Shown in pieces: positions 26,151 through 40,500 of a stretch of DNA of 64,000 nt; positions within the stretch are counted from its first letter, which is position 1; each line of letters starts with the position of its first letter. The translations under genes and the position numbers were made by a program. This stretch comes from Strigops habroptila. Lineage: Eukaryota; Chordata; Aves; Psittaciformes; Psittacidae. The DNA is taken from the NCBI RefSeq assembly GCF_004027225.2, contig NC_046358.1:8401284-8465283 (forward strand). The letters are read 5' to 3'. The notes beneath the pieces were generated by a model that was not told the origin of the DNA, did no database searches, and saw only the letters and a list, made by a program, of their open reading frames with translations.

Positions 26151-28500
26151 CCCCGCCGGCACTAGCAGCCCGCCCCAGCTCCTGGGGGCTTCAGCAGTAA
26201 CCATAAACGCCGCGGGTTGAGCGTTCCCCGTCGCTGAGGGGACTCTTCCCGGCCTGGTGTAAATAACCCTGGAGCACCTTGATACAGAGGCTGCAAAACA
26301 CTCATTTTGTCCTCGCACGACATTCACTCACCACCGCTGGCCTAGAAGCTAAACTAACTAAACCAAACTAAAAATGAACATGGTGCTAAGTTCTCCGAGC
26401 ATCTTCTCCAGGAGACCACTGTTGCAGAAAACAAGGAGTGAGGACGTTCTGTGGTGGGAGATGGAGCACGGGACTGGGAGAACAAGTGTGGTCATGTTGC
26501 ATCCAACTTCTTTCCTGCTCGGGAATGAAACCTTCCCAAAGCAGGAAACCATGCAAAGTCACATCCCCTTTGCAGATACCAGAACTGCAAATTGCCAAAA
26601 AAGTTAGGGCTTATATCTGGTCTCCTTGACCTAGGATTCCTATGGAAGGAAGAGGGACATAGCACCAGTTTAGCAAAAGGAAATACAAGTTTCAGTATCA
26701 CCAGGTAATAATAATAGCAAATGGCTATATTCCAGTTTTACCAGAATGCAAATTATGTGCAAGGCATGGGCCCCTTGAGGTTTTTAAAAAGTAGCATACT
26801 TTAGCATACAACATAAAATGCCATACAAAGTGAACAGGAGGATAAAAAAAGCCCACAAACTCATACACTCCTACATCTGTGGAGTAAAACAAACACCCTT
26901 CTTTACCCCAGGTCTTGTGATCCTGACTCACACTGTTCCTATCAGGCCTTTCTTTACTATGCCACGTGGTCTCTTACTACTCAGTCCCTCCTACTGAGCT
27001 CCCAGCACAAACATCTTGTTGCCCTAATGAAAAGCTGGTCAACACCACCATCTTCTTCACTATTTGTTTTCAGTTTCTGCGTGGCATGCACATGCTGTAA
27101 CAATTGCATCAGTAAAATCACAGCTACTTCTTGCAAATTAACAAACAAATCCACACAGAGAACTAATCAGGCACAGGAACCCTAAAAAGCTCCCTCTGTA
27201 TTTGAACTCCTGGCAGACATGGTTTTTCCCTGCACATAGAGCATTATCTCAATTAGAAACAGGTTGTTGAAAGTACCTGAAGTCAGCAGCCAAATTTCTT
27301 GAAGAAAAATCAGCTTCTACACACTATTCTAGGCACTGAAAACTGCAGATCTCAGACTTGAGTGTGGCTGTGTTTTCTCCCTCCTCCTCACCAAGTCTTC
27401 AGAGTAGTAGGTATGATTTGTTTTAAAATTACAATACCTATTTTGAAAGAATGGGTATAAATTTGAATTAAGTCTGCCCTATCCACATAATTAAAGTTAA
27501 CAATCCTGTAGGATTCCTGGTTTCACACATTCTAGCAAGATAGCTTGCTGATGCTTTCCCGACAAGCCATGGAGCTCACACATCTTCAGGAGCAACACCA
27601 ACCATCAGGACAGGCAGAGATCTCCTCAATAGAACCAACACATCTGACTGAACAAGCTGTCAGGGAAGAGACCACGTTGCTGCAACTCCCTTATATACAC
27701 ACATACCCTTCACTCCTCACTCACTGCTTTAGCCACCTCTTCCGCAATCATAATTGCAGTGGTAGTTGTGCTATAGCCTGCACAATGTTGTAGGATCTGG
27801 GCTCTGAGGCAAGTTCTCTGTAAGGCTGCAGAGAAGAAAGTCACAGCACACACCTGCTGCATGCTAAAAAGCAAATGCACCTTCTAAGGATACAGAAACT
27901 CTGCCAAATGAGCAGAACAAGAACAGCTAACTAAGGGAGCAACAAGCCCCCTGGGGAGTTCAGGACAACTTCAAACATTGATAGAAGTTACTACAGGAAT
28001 GGAAGGGTAGAAGGCAGAAGACTGCCAAAGACCACTGTTGTTGCAGGTTGAAAGTACCATTTGCTACTATTTAAATTATTAAACTATAAATGCAATTAGG
28101 AGCACTGTTTAGATCTTTCATTTTTGCTCACAAATGTATAATTTGTCCTATCTATATTGGCTTTTCAAATGACAGACTTCTACTCTGTTGTCAAGCTTAA
28201 CAAGAAAAAAGAGCTATTGGGAATAACTGCATTATAAATATCATGCAAAAAAGAGGTAAAGTGAGGGAGCTTTGTGAAGATGTTAATACTTTCTCATGTG
28301 AGAGAACACGTAGTAAGAAAGTGGAAGGACACAATGTAAGCCTTTCTACTCTTTGCCTGGCTTTTATTAAATAGTACATACAAACTTCTTTTGTGCTTCC
28401 AGCAGGGAACATTTTTCCCTATTTGTCTCAAAAAACCCCAAACAACCCAAAACAATAGGACTTGAAGAAAATAAAAATAATAATAGAAAAACATTAAATA
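26150..28500. other. Intergenic region between VPS39 promoter and TMEM87A 3' end
   Basis: About 2.3 kb of single-copy DNA. Several overlapping short frames at 26358-26700 and a plus-strand frame at 27545-27793 have no recognised similarity. No transposon, tRNA or CpG island was seen here. An unspliced or non-coding transcript cannot be excluded from sequence alone. Confidence 0.6.
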
Positions 28501-30302
28501 GCGAGTTTCGTGTAGCTTTATTTCACAAAATTTCCTCTCCCCAAAAGGACATGGAGGTAACTTTTTTTCATCTGTATCAATTAAGCATAGCAAATTAAAA
28601 GTGTTTTCTAATTCAAGATTCTACCCGTGGCCTAAAGGGGATGGCAGAAGAGCTCCAGCAACTCTGGCAGGGTCAGACTGAGGTGTTAGCCACAGCTTGC
28701 TTTCTCTGCCCACCTGCTGAGGGTTTACTGCCCCACAGCACGGCTAACAGAAGGTATTATGCACTTGTGCCTCAGCTACTCTACTGTGAAGTGCCATGTT
28801 TCAGCAGAAATTGCTGATAAAGATGGAACTAGAACTAAGCTACCAGACCTTACAGTGGAATGAATGAAGTACAGGCACATGTCCACTTCTGCTGACACAG
28901 CTATGAGTGAAGAACCAGAAAAGCTGAGTCCCTATGCCGTTCCAGCAGCAGCCTCATCAGCTCCCACAGGCCTAGCTGTGCTGCTGCTTACCTGGTAATT
29001 ACCAGTTGTAAAGGTTACAAACCCAAACTAGAACTTCTGGCATACAGTTCACAATGGGTTTCCATGAGTAAGTCATTGCAAGTAAAGCCTCTACAGCCAA
29101 GCATAGAATAAAAACAGAACATTGTCCAAAAGCTCTTTTTCATTTGAAAAGGAAAAACAAAAAAGCACTTATATAGAATAGAAATCTGCAACTTTGAAAC
29201 ACAGTGATCTCAGAGTACCTCTTGGCCACAGGGACCAATTGGGACAGGAAAGCCCATCATCAAATCACTTACATGGGAGGCAATTCTAAACAGACACTGG
29301 GAACAGAACTATCCCAGCACTGTGGACTCCCATTAAAGCCTCTTTCAAGTAAGGTGAGCAGTGCTTGCACCCTCTAGAAAGCAATGCTGTCTTCTCACAG
29401 AAGAGTGCTGACGTGGTGGGAGATGTTACATGCACAGACAGAAGAGTTCTGCTGACAACGCCTAGTCAGTATCTGCTTAACATGAGTAGTCAAGCAGTTG
29501 TTAAGCACTGCAGGAGTGGGTTTGGTGATTTTTTTTGTTTGTTGCTTTTTTTTAAAAAATGAAATCGTGCAACACAGAATGTAGGGGCAAATCATTTTTC
29601 CAGGCATCCACCACATTGCCAGCAATGAGATGTGCCACAACAGCAAGTGTTAGCTTTATGCAGCTGTTACCTATAGGTCAATGGCATTTAAAATAGAAAA
29701 ATCTTTCTTACACAGTGTTATGAATAAAATTGCACTTGCTTTTGTTAAAAACTCGTATCACTGTAACTTTTCCAAATATTTCCTTTCTGGCACCTTAATT
29801 TTCTTCATTAACAGGAGCTTTTTTCTAAAAACCTCTTATTCGTGTTGGACACAAGACATACAACAGCAGTAAGCCATTATCTACCAGAAAATGGGTCTGT
29901 TGTTTCTTCAGTGCTTATTTCTATCTGTCCCCACCCTCCCCCCGAAAAGGTACAGGCAGTTCATCTCTAAGAGTCAACAGTAACACTGAAATATAAACTC
30001 CTCAAGCAGACATTAGGAATTTTAGTTTCACAGATTAAATATTTGAAAAAAGTTACAGAAGGTGCTGGAATAGTACACATTTAAATTGCTTAAAAATCCA
30101 AACTTGCAGCAACTTTGTAAATTCAAATTTCCAAAAGGTTTATAATGTCCTTGTGAACTTCTTCCACAGCAAGACGCCCTCATGACAATAAAGCATCAAA
30201 CTTCCACGGCTGAGATCAAGAAACAAATCAGCAGGATGCACTTGCTCCACCTAGCATCTTTAAAAGAGGCATCTCCACTTCCAATAGCAATAAGCTACTC
30301 CT
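28500..30302 (-). other. TMEM87A: TMEM87A probable 3'UTR
   Basis: Left of the TMEM87A stop, the first canonical minus-strand AATAAA is at 28517-28522, which gives a 3'UTR of about 1.8 kb. A second AATAAA at 28363-28368 would add 150 bp. No other coding exon is recognised in the interval. The boundary is inferred from the signal only. Confidence 0.45.
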
Positions 30303-33300
30303 TCATTCCATTTTGGACCTTTCAAAGTGTGTAATCATTCTTTCCTGGAAAATAAAATACACAATGTTGTCATTTATCCCAATAGGTTTACATTATTCAG
30401 AAATAATATCGAATGCTTTACATTCACAACAAATGCACACTTGTATGCATTTTAAGTCAGGAGTCCGACTTACATAGCAGATGAATCGCTTCCTTCAGAA
30501 TGTATTATAAGAAGTGGTATCACTGTTGTTCCCATTATCCTTCCCCCCCCTTGCAGTATTTTACTGCTGCACTGGCAAGATCAGAGTCCAGTTCTAATAA
30601 GCCAAGTCCTTAACAGCTGACTCACGACTCCTTTGGCATGTCAGAAGACTAAACTGAACTGAAGATTTGTTTACTGACCTCATCTGAATCCAGAAGAGCT
30701 GGAAGAGCGCTGCAGTGGGGAGGAAAAAAAAAAAAGTAATAGTTAAGAGAATTAGAGCACCTACTGTGAGCGTGTTACTGGACAACTGTTTTCAGCCTTA
30801 TGTTGCACCTTAAGCTTTTTAAAGCACAGGAGAACAATAATGAAGATAGACCTTCCAATTAAACAGACAAATTAGAGAAGACACACAAAAGAGGAAGAGC
30901 CTAAGAAGTACCCTCAATGACCTTCAGTTTGGATTTTTTTTTCCTAAGCTTCTCATTACCAACTGAACAATTTCCAAGTTGCCATGAAATAAGTTACATC
31001 ATTCTTACAGAAACACTGCTGAACTATAGTGAAGATATTTACAACATGGGACCATATTGTAAAAACACATCCTAGAAATCAAACATGTTACACTGGTACC
31101 ACAGCCTTTTCAACCACAGCAGACCTCCCATCTGTTGGAATCTCATTTCTTCACAGCCCTGATCATACTTTCCGGAACAGAAAACCCTGCAGCACACTAC
31201 GTTAAAGTGCCCTTTCCTAGACTATACTAGTTTAGTGCTTCTTTCCTTAGGGAATCCTACCATTCTTAAAAAAAAAAAATAAAATAAAAAAATAAGTACA
31301 GAACTGGGAAAAACTAATTCAATTAAGAAAATACACTTTTTCATCCTCTTGAAGCTTCCATTTTATTTCTTGTTTTTAACTTCAAGCAGAGTTGTATATT
31401 TAAATCCAGAGCCTCTGCCAGAATTACCTGTTCAGATCTGTTAACATAACTAATTTGTGAAATTCTGCTTTGGTATGACACAGACAGACATTTTTAAAAT
31501 GTAAAAGTTATTAAAAGCAGAATAGATATGGACTGCCTATTGCCAGAAGCATAAAAATGACTCAACAGATGTTCCAAGTAAAGTTGAGAACTATGTAACA
31601 TTATTCAGTGGTTTCTATTCAGCAAAATACTCAAAGGACTTTTCAGAGCACTAAGCAGAAGTGCTTAGAGAGAAGGGGTTTGTTCTTTGTTTTCTGGGCT
31701 TATTTATTTAGTTTTAACTTCACAGAAGCGTAAACAGTCTGTGGTTTCACAATTCGAGACAGTGTTCCTTAAGTCTGCATGTGTTCAAGTGGCTTAACTG
31801 TAAGTCTGACAGGCTTATGGAAGCATGCTAAGAAGTCAGAGGCCAGTTCCAAGCTGAACTTGGTATCTGCTTATGTAAGCGCAGCATACAAGTTACAACA
31901 CGTTGTAATGTATTTGTGTTACTGTGTGCAAGGAACTTGATTTTATTGTGACTACAAAAATACTCACACATCTGTCACTGACGAAGGAACATTCTCCTCT
32001 ACCCACTTCAGGTCATCCTCCTGCTACAAGAACAGAAATTAAATGGAAAACGAAAGTCAGTTTTCCCAAAAAGCTGTCACATGCAAGCCTTTTTCTTCTC
32101 AGCCTACTTGAAAACTAATGTATTTATAATGTCAGTTAAACAAATGAAATGATATTACAAAAATAACCACACACACAAAAAACCCCAAACATACCTTTAA
32201 CTTGATTTCTGGATTACAGTAAACACATTCCATTAAAAAAAAAAAAAAACAAAAAAAACCCCAACCAAACAAAAACACCCCACAACCCAAAAAAAAAAAA
32301 AAAACCAAAAAAAACACCACCACCACCAAGAACTTACTGTCAACTCCATAATATTTTAATGGTGATTAAAAAAAACAGGCTCTCAGGATACCTTGATTAT
32401 CTACATAATCTAGTTTAGTCTCTCACAAAAGAACATTATCTTTAGAAGATGTTCTAGATGAAAAATTATTATAAAAAACACAAGTTAAATTTTGCAAAGG
32501 TAAGTTAAACTGTATTGTGAGGATTTCTCATGTCTATCTGATGAACACTAATTCACAACACAAGCACACTTGTTTTGATTTGCATGTTATCCCTAGATAA
32601 ATAGTATACAGTTGCAACCAACATTGTTAATAACAGAGATATTACTGCTATTATCATGAATTCAGGTTCTTCCCACTTTTAAATTTATGCATCAATTCCA
32701 TGAAAGATTCTGGAGACATGTATTTTCTATCTCCTAGCTGAACATAGAATCATAGAATGGTTTAGACTGGAAAGGACCTTAAGATCATCTAGTTCCAACC
32801 CCCCTGCCATGGGCAGGGCCACCTCACACTAAACCATGTCACCCAAGACTCTGTCCAACCTGGCCTTGAACACTGCCAGGGATGGAGCATTCACCACTTC
32901 TTTGGGCAGCCTGTGCCAGTGCTTCCCCACCCTCGCAGTAAAGAACTTCTTCCTTATATCTAACCTGAACTTCCCTTGTTTAAGTTTGAATCTAAACTGA
33001 AACCTCTGCTTATAAGCCACACAGAAAAAATGGAGATATATTAAAAATGTTCCACCCAAACTATTTAGGTAGCTACATAATAATATACACATCACCCAAT
33101 TTGAGTAATGAATCACAGATCTCAAAATTAGAAGGCATTTATTTAAAATATGGCTCAGCCTCCCTCTTCTGACAAACTTGTTAAAATGCTGTATTACTCA
33201 TTATCAGAACACAGTAGTATACAGTTCCATCTATACTGGATTGTGCAAACATTCCTAAAGAACAGACTGAATTCTAAAGCTGCCATTGTACTTAAAGGAA

Positions 33301-34539
33301 ATCCAGATGAAAAACCTGTATTTACTTTCTTTTCACAAGTACTGTGAACATACGATACTTTGACTCACTCCAACTCTGAAGCAAAGCAGGAAATTCACAC
33401 TTACAGGCTGAAAACTTTGCCTATTTGTGAGCTACTACTGGGGGGCAACCAAACAAGACAGAAGTTGATCTACATCCTTGGAGGTGGAGGGCATACTCAC
33501 AGCTTTATTTGCTTTTACATTCCCATTTGGTTCTTGCTTTGTACTCCTCATTTTCATTCCCTCTGAAGACAAGGAAAAAAGATTGCGTTAACTGACTTAT
33601 AATGCTTCATAGACTGTAAATGTTGAGTATTGATTCAGAATATTTCTTCAAATCCAAACTTTGCAATTTTATCTAGGAAAAAATCAATTTCTAGAATTTC
33701 TAGTCCTCTTATTTAAGCCAGACATCAGCAGCACAGAACTCAAAGACACAGTTGCACAGGGTGGCTGTGCAGTCTCTAGCAGAACTGATCTGTGGACAGA
33801 CAGCAGCAGTAGATATGTCACCCTACCTTTTACACAGCTTATAAACAGTAGTGTTACTATAGCCATAGCTGGGAGATGGGAGGCAGGGAAGAGAGAGGGT
33901 TTTATAGTATGAAGAGGGCAAGTAGAGAGAAGGATGCAATCCAGGGTTATAGAGCAGGACTCTTTCACTTATATGTAATTTCATGAATATGTAAACATAT
34001 TCATGCATGTGTTTACACTGGATATTCCTGTAGCAGGCCCTAACATGGAAAATTAAGAAGATCACAGAGCTCAGAGAACAGTTAATAAATGAAAATCCTT
34101 AAACTGGATTTCAGGAGAACTGCAAATTAAACCACTGCCTAGCAACAATATCCAAGAGATCCTTGTCATCATGGGCAGACCTATGACTCTACATATTTAA
34201 TAAAACAAAGTCCAGTGGACATGGTAAAGCAACCGCAACAGTAGCAGTGTGTTCAGTTTTATCTGAAAAATCCAGAATAAAACAGGCAATATAAACACTA
34301 AACAAAGCCAACAGTTCCTCTACAACTGAATACATCAATGGCAACAGGGAGGCATTGACTCTGCCTTCACAGAAGTGGTGAACTTTTTGCTAGCAGAGAC
34401 CTCCCTCCACAGAAGTGTGCTTTCAACACTGTAATTCAGTGGGGGGAAAAAAAAAATGTCCTTACCAAAGCTTTCCTTTAACATTGGCTCTTTCTGCTCA
34501 TCATCATCCTCCTCTTCAGACAGGGGTGAGAAAGCAAAC
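30303..34539 (-). CDS. TMEM87A: TMEM87A exons 16-20: acidic cytoplasmic tail
   Basis: Coding exons in transcript order: 34466-34539, 33501-33562, 31968-32023, 30679-30709, 30303-30344 (residues 484-571), with TGA at 30303-30305. They encode [68 protein letters not shown] and [13 protein letters not shown]. The tail is rich in acidic residues and ends like human. Exon 19 is only 31 nt and exon 20 carries 42 coding nt before the 3'UTR. Confidence 0.96.
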
Positions 34540-37500
34540 CTTTACGAGGGAAAGAATAAAAGTTATCTTAGAACAGTATCTCTGGCCACCCAAGAGATTC
34601 ATTACCCTAACATTCACATGACTTGACTACTCTGTATAGTTCATCGTTTTTAAGACCTATGCTAAACTACATAATGAAAAGTTTCAGTCACTTCTTTAAT
34701 TAAATTCACCACCAGGAACAGATTGAATTTTATCTGTGTGTGACTTCCTCCGCTTACTTTTCCTCAAGCCCCTACATACACTTCTTGGTATACTTCTGGA
34801 TCAGTATACAGCAACTAAAATCACTCACCAGTAGCACTTTGGATAAACAAGCATTCCCAGAAAACCCAGTATTTTTAGAGGTTAAGAAAAACCGAACCTT
34901 TGGTTGTTAGCAGATGGTCTCCACAGAATCATGATGACAAAAAGGATCATTGAAAACAATAAACGCCAGATGGCATCATCCACCCATAGCTCCTGCCAGT
35001 CCTATCAAGGAAAACAGCAGCACAAAAAGAAAAAGCTGTGAAGAAAGAGGCTTCATGTCCTCAGCTCTTTTTAAGGGTGAACTATAGGTATCTGACAGAG
35101 GCTCATTGCCCACAACAGTGACAATTTTCCCATGTGATATATTACTCTAGACATAATCCACAGAAAAATCTGTTCCAGAATGCCCAATCTCACCTCTTAC
35201 ACTACCAAATGTAAACTTACCAAGAGGCAGCAATTGCAGAAAGCATTCAGTACAAACTCACCGACTGACAGTCCACCAGCCTGAACTTCATGGTGGTCCA
35301 GATGATAAATACAATAGATGCTGCAATATTAAAACAGGCAAGCTGCTTATTACTACAAAATATGCTAATCCAAATATACTACTAACAGGACTGTTTCCTA
35401 AAACAAAGGGCAAAGACGTAAATAGGGAATTCTTGGAATCCCTATTAGTTCTCGACAACAATAGATTGATTTATTGCACTGACCTTACATGGTAATTTAG
35501 GCATAGACCAGTATATTTTTCTCTTGGTTCTTCAGAGAATCAAGGCATAAACTAAGTATAAAGTATTTAGCCAACTCCTCATCCCTACTCACCATTCTTA
35601 TATTACTTTCATCTAGCCCTGAAACCATGTTTCATTATCAGCTGACAAATAAAGCATACCATGAAGTAAACGAAGCATCAGATCTGTATTCAGATCTTGA
35701 CCACAAAAGTTCCAATGCTAAAACTATACTCTCACCACAGATTTAAATAAGACTTCCCTCCACTAAGGTGTTCTACGATGACTAAGAACCAGATGCTGAA
35801 AGGAATTTAATCAGAGCTGTTGATTAAAAGAAATGCCTTTTTTTGTTTAATTAAAAAAGTACAATCCTTGGAAGTTTTCTGCTCGTTGTATGGATAGTGT
35901 TTCCAAACAGATGAGGAGCTGAACACCTGGAAGCACCAACAGATTTAATCTTGAAGTTCAGTTCATCACTACTACAAATGGAAAGAGAATCTGAATCTGT
36001 ATTCTTCCAGAATACTGCAGGCATTATGTCACAATATTACAAATAATGTTTTTCCCAAGAATCACTCTGATTTTCATCTATCTGGTTGTCGTGGTTTGAG
36101 CCCAGCCGGTAACTCAGAACCACACAGCCGCTCGCTCACTCCTCCCCCCACCCCTTCTTCCTCCCCCCGCTCCCGGAGGGATGGGGAGGAGAATGGGAAG
36201 AATGCAACTCCCACGGGTTGAGATAAGAGCAGTCCCGCAACTAAGGTATAACACAAAACCACTACTGCTACCACCAATGATAATAACGATTAGTGAAATA
36301 ACAAGGGGAGAGGATACAATTGCTCACCACCCGCCGACCGATACCCAGCCCGACCCGAGCAGTGATCTGGGCCTTCCGGGTAACTCCCCCCGGTTTATAT
36401 ACTGGGCATGACGTGCTGTGGTATGGAATACCCCTTTGGCTAGTTTGGGTCAGGTGTCCTGTCTCTGCTTCCTCCCGGCTTCCCCTCCTCCCTGGCAAAG
36501 CATGAGACTGAGAAAGTCCTTGGTTGGAATAAACATTACTTAGCAACAACTAAAAACATCGGTGTTATCAGCGTTGTTCCCAGGCTGAAAGTTAAAAAAC
36601 ACAGCACTGCACCAGCTACTAAGCAGGAGAAAAATGACTGCTATAGCTGAACCCAGGACACTGGTCTTCAAAGTATCTTAAAAATCCCATAGTACACAGT
36701 GATATGTGATTTTAGCAAAAACTACCTCTGTGAAGTTAATAGCATGGGATAATAATCCTTTGCCCCAAGCAGCTTTGAGAGGGATGACAGTGCTCCATTA
36801 GAGGAACTGCACAGAACTACTGATCTTATTAACATCAGGACTAATAAGCCACTGCCTCTGAAGTATCAACATAACACTTGGCATAGACCCACTATTAGAC
36901 ATGGGTCAAGTGGTAGAAATACCAAGTATTTTGATTGCATTTACAGAAAGGTCATGAAACATAAAAATCTGCTTTACTGATCAAATCATATACAGAAATG
37001 GCAAGTGCTCTTATTTGATTAACATAATCTTCTGCTTACCTGCTACTGCCAAGATGAGTGTGTTGGTGAAGTGCCGATACAAAGAGAGTTTCACCACATT
37101 CCTTCTAAGTTTGAGCAGTTTCATTGTTTGAGTTAAGCTGATGAATATGTATGGAAAGTCAAGGAAAGCCTCTGAAGGGACAAGCTGGTCACAGACTTAG
37201 GAGTACACACATCTTATGATAAACAGTTCTCCCACCTGCACACTTGACCCTCCAAAGAGGCAGACCAGACTCCGCAGGAGAAAAGTTAATCCTATGGCAA
37301 AGGTACCAACGAGCATCCCTTTCATGCCATTTAGTCATCTACACCTAGAACTTGTCACATGAAGATGGTATCCAGGCATCTACATTGGACTATAGCCCAT
37401 TCCTCCAGGAAAGTGTCAGATGTACTTCTGATAAATGGAAAATCAAGTCTGAACTAGAAGTGAGTTAAAATCCAATTAGTGCATACAAATGCCTTCACCC

Positions 37501-40500
37501 TTTTGTCCACAATTTTATTTCCATAGTGACAAAAGAAGTGCTTACGAGAGACACCATGGTAGGAAAGAATTGGGGTTGTCATAGCTGGGCAGAAAGCTGT
37601 TCCTATTTTAAATAGTGTTGTGATTGACTTGCACTAAATACGCTTTATAGGGATTTTGCTACACATGGCTTTGAGTTCAGCATTTGACAGCAGTCGCTAA
37701 AGTCACACAAGATTATGGTTGTTTGGATGTAATATGTCAAGAGAACAAAAAGTTAACACCGCCCCATTTTGTCACCTACTCTAAGTTCAAATTTTACAGA
37801 AGAAATCTTATGTTTGATGTTGCTAAGTAACCTTCTCCCCAAAATATAAACTGAGTCTGTTCTCCAAAGGCTACATTACAGTGCCACACTAGAACAAATT
37901 AATTTAATACTTCGATAATCAGGGACTGATAACTTACAGATGTAACTAGGCTATGTTCAGGAGCTGTTCTAACACAAATATCTACTGGTTACCTAGTTTT
38001 CCTTGCACTGGCTGTAGCAGAGCTTACCTGAACACTGAACACTCAATTCAGAGGTTCTATTAGCTTTACCAAAAGTAGAAAGAACATATACTTGAAGCTG
38101 ATTTAAAAAAAAAAAAAAAAAAAAGAAAAAAAAAAGAAAAAAATAGTTTGGCCAAAAAGACTCCCAAAAAAAAAACAAATTTGAAAGAAAAAACACCCCA
38201 CCAAGTAAAATAGTGAAGGATATCCACCAGCACAGGGCAGTATCTAGGAAAGCCAGGGGAATAAAAGCCAAGGAGGCAAGATCATTCTGGGCCTAGAGAC
38301 AAAGAGAGAGCCAATAAGAACAAACTGAAAAGGAAACAAGGTACAGAAGAAGTGAGAGGGGTCAGGCTATTTTATGAGAAACCACAAATACTCCACCGCA
38401 ACACTTCTGAGTTTTACTACAGAAGCAGAGGGTTTGAACCGAGAGTTTAGCCCAATGTACAGAGGGGAACTGACAATACCACATTGCCAGTTCTCAGTTT
38501 TGTACCAGCAAGGCAAGAAGTAGTTTTTCAGATTAAGTCAATCTAGCACCCTTAAAAGGAGCCTCTGCTGAGGCGATTGCTGCAATGACGTGCTCTGGCC
38601 ACTTCCATTACAGAAAAATAGCCGTCAGCTTGTAGGAGAGGTAGTAATTAAATCTTTTACACTATCCATGGATGAACTGAATGCTCCACCCACAAGCACA
38701 AGTTTGAAAGTGGCAAAAATTGCCTTTGTGCCTACATCAAAAGCTATCAAAGTCCCAACTGAAACAAGCAAATCGCCTTTTATTCCTTTTAAGTGTAAGA
38801 TAGAAATAATAAGCTGTGAATAAGCTTGTAGCATTCTGAAGTTTATAAAAGGATATCCACAAAATAATACAGGCATCAATCATGGACAGGGCCAAGTTTG
38901 CTATCAGAGCCACAGTGTCATAGAAAAACTGAAAAAGTACCAAATATATGACATGTTAAATACCTTATCCCAAAATCCCAAATAACAGAACAACAGAAAT
39001 CTATATCCTGAGATGCACTTCTTAATGAAGCAAGTAGCTGCACCCCCCACATGCACTTCCCCAGGTACAGCCTCCAAAATTGGAGTGGTGGTCGTTGTTG
39101 GCATTTTTTTTTCAGACTCATGGCCAGGTGACCCAAGCTATGTCTGCAACTAGTCCTACCTAATCCCAAGTATTAGACACCAGGGTCCTGGCAGAATATA
39201 GTGTCTGAAACCTGACTAATCAGAAAACTATTAGAATTATTTCAAAATACACAGAATTACATCCTGATAAATAAACATCAAATAATCATCAATAATTCAT
39301 ATCCACATTATCTGAGTTTAACCACTTCATTGTCTCTGTTCCCTTCTTTCAGCAAAGCCCTGGGATCCTCCCTTATCATGTAAGTAAATAAACCCAGTAA
39401 ACATCTGTGGCATATGGGAAAATTCAAACAGTTATTACTGACCCCTGTGACTCTGAGAACACCTTCCATGCCAGAAAATAATAGATAAAGGGCTCCAGCC
39501 ATAACTACTTTGTGAAGAGTAACTCCAAGGCGAGGCCTGTAGGAAAACAAAGTGAAATTAGATTAAGTGAGGGGAAAAAAGTGAAGGCACATCAACTTGA
39601 GTCTAACATAAGGCATGAAGCATGTGAATAAAAGGTCTTTGTGATAAGCCACCGTAGATCCAGAAATAATTTTATTATGGTGCCTGAAGCTTACTTTTGT
39701 CTTATGGTATGATGTGACTAAGGAATAGACTGCCAACGGTCCTGTTTCTTAGTTAACTTATTCAGCTTTTTACAACCATCTCAAGACTCATCCCACTTCT
39801 TCAATAGTTACCTTAGCACACCCACACTTTCTAGAAGCTTCCAATACCACACAGCAAGTTGTTTTACCATTGAATACAGCTGGAGACAGACAGATGAACC
39901 GCAGCCTTGGCAGCAGAAGCCTCCTAAAGCAGATGCCCTCCCCTGTCAGCAATTCTTGGACCTCCCCCATTTCTAGAAGCTCCTCCTTGCCCAGAAGGAA
40001 GGTGTATAAAGCTCCCGTTCCAGTCAGTGTAGTATCTCAACAGTGACTCAGAAAACTACCCAACAGTGGTACACAGCATAGGGTGGTAAGTGTAATCACC
40101 ATATGGAATTGTATGCCTCTGTTGACTAGTGAGGAAGTCTAGACCTTTACAGCATCTTACAGCACCTTAACTAAAGCATCTACCTTTTAAGTAGCAAGGT
40201 ACAGAGAGACAATTACTGCTTTAAGTTATTAAAACCCAACAGTGAAAAGCCTTTTAATAGAACACAACAAACCTGTAACAGAACTACTCACTTGACTATC
40301 CCATATCCCAGGCTGACTATGATGACCAGAGTTCGAGCCAATGAGCGCTTCACAGCAGAAAGCAGCTCTGCCAGTATTACTGCTCCTTGAACTACCAAAA
40401 GCAAAGAGGAGGAAGCTAGGTTATTAAAATATAATTTCTGTTTTATTAACTTATAGTATGCAATTATAGTATTAGAGCAGACAATTATTTTCAGAAAGTA

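Noticed and set aside
36074-36549. Open frames within the LTR
   Set aside because: They lie inside a solo LTR with no internal retroviral genes; no protein is expected.
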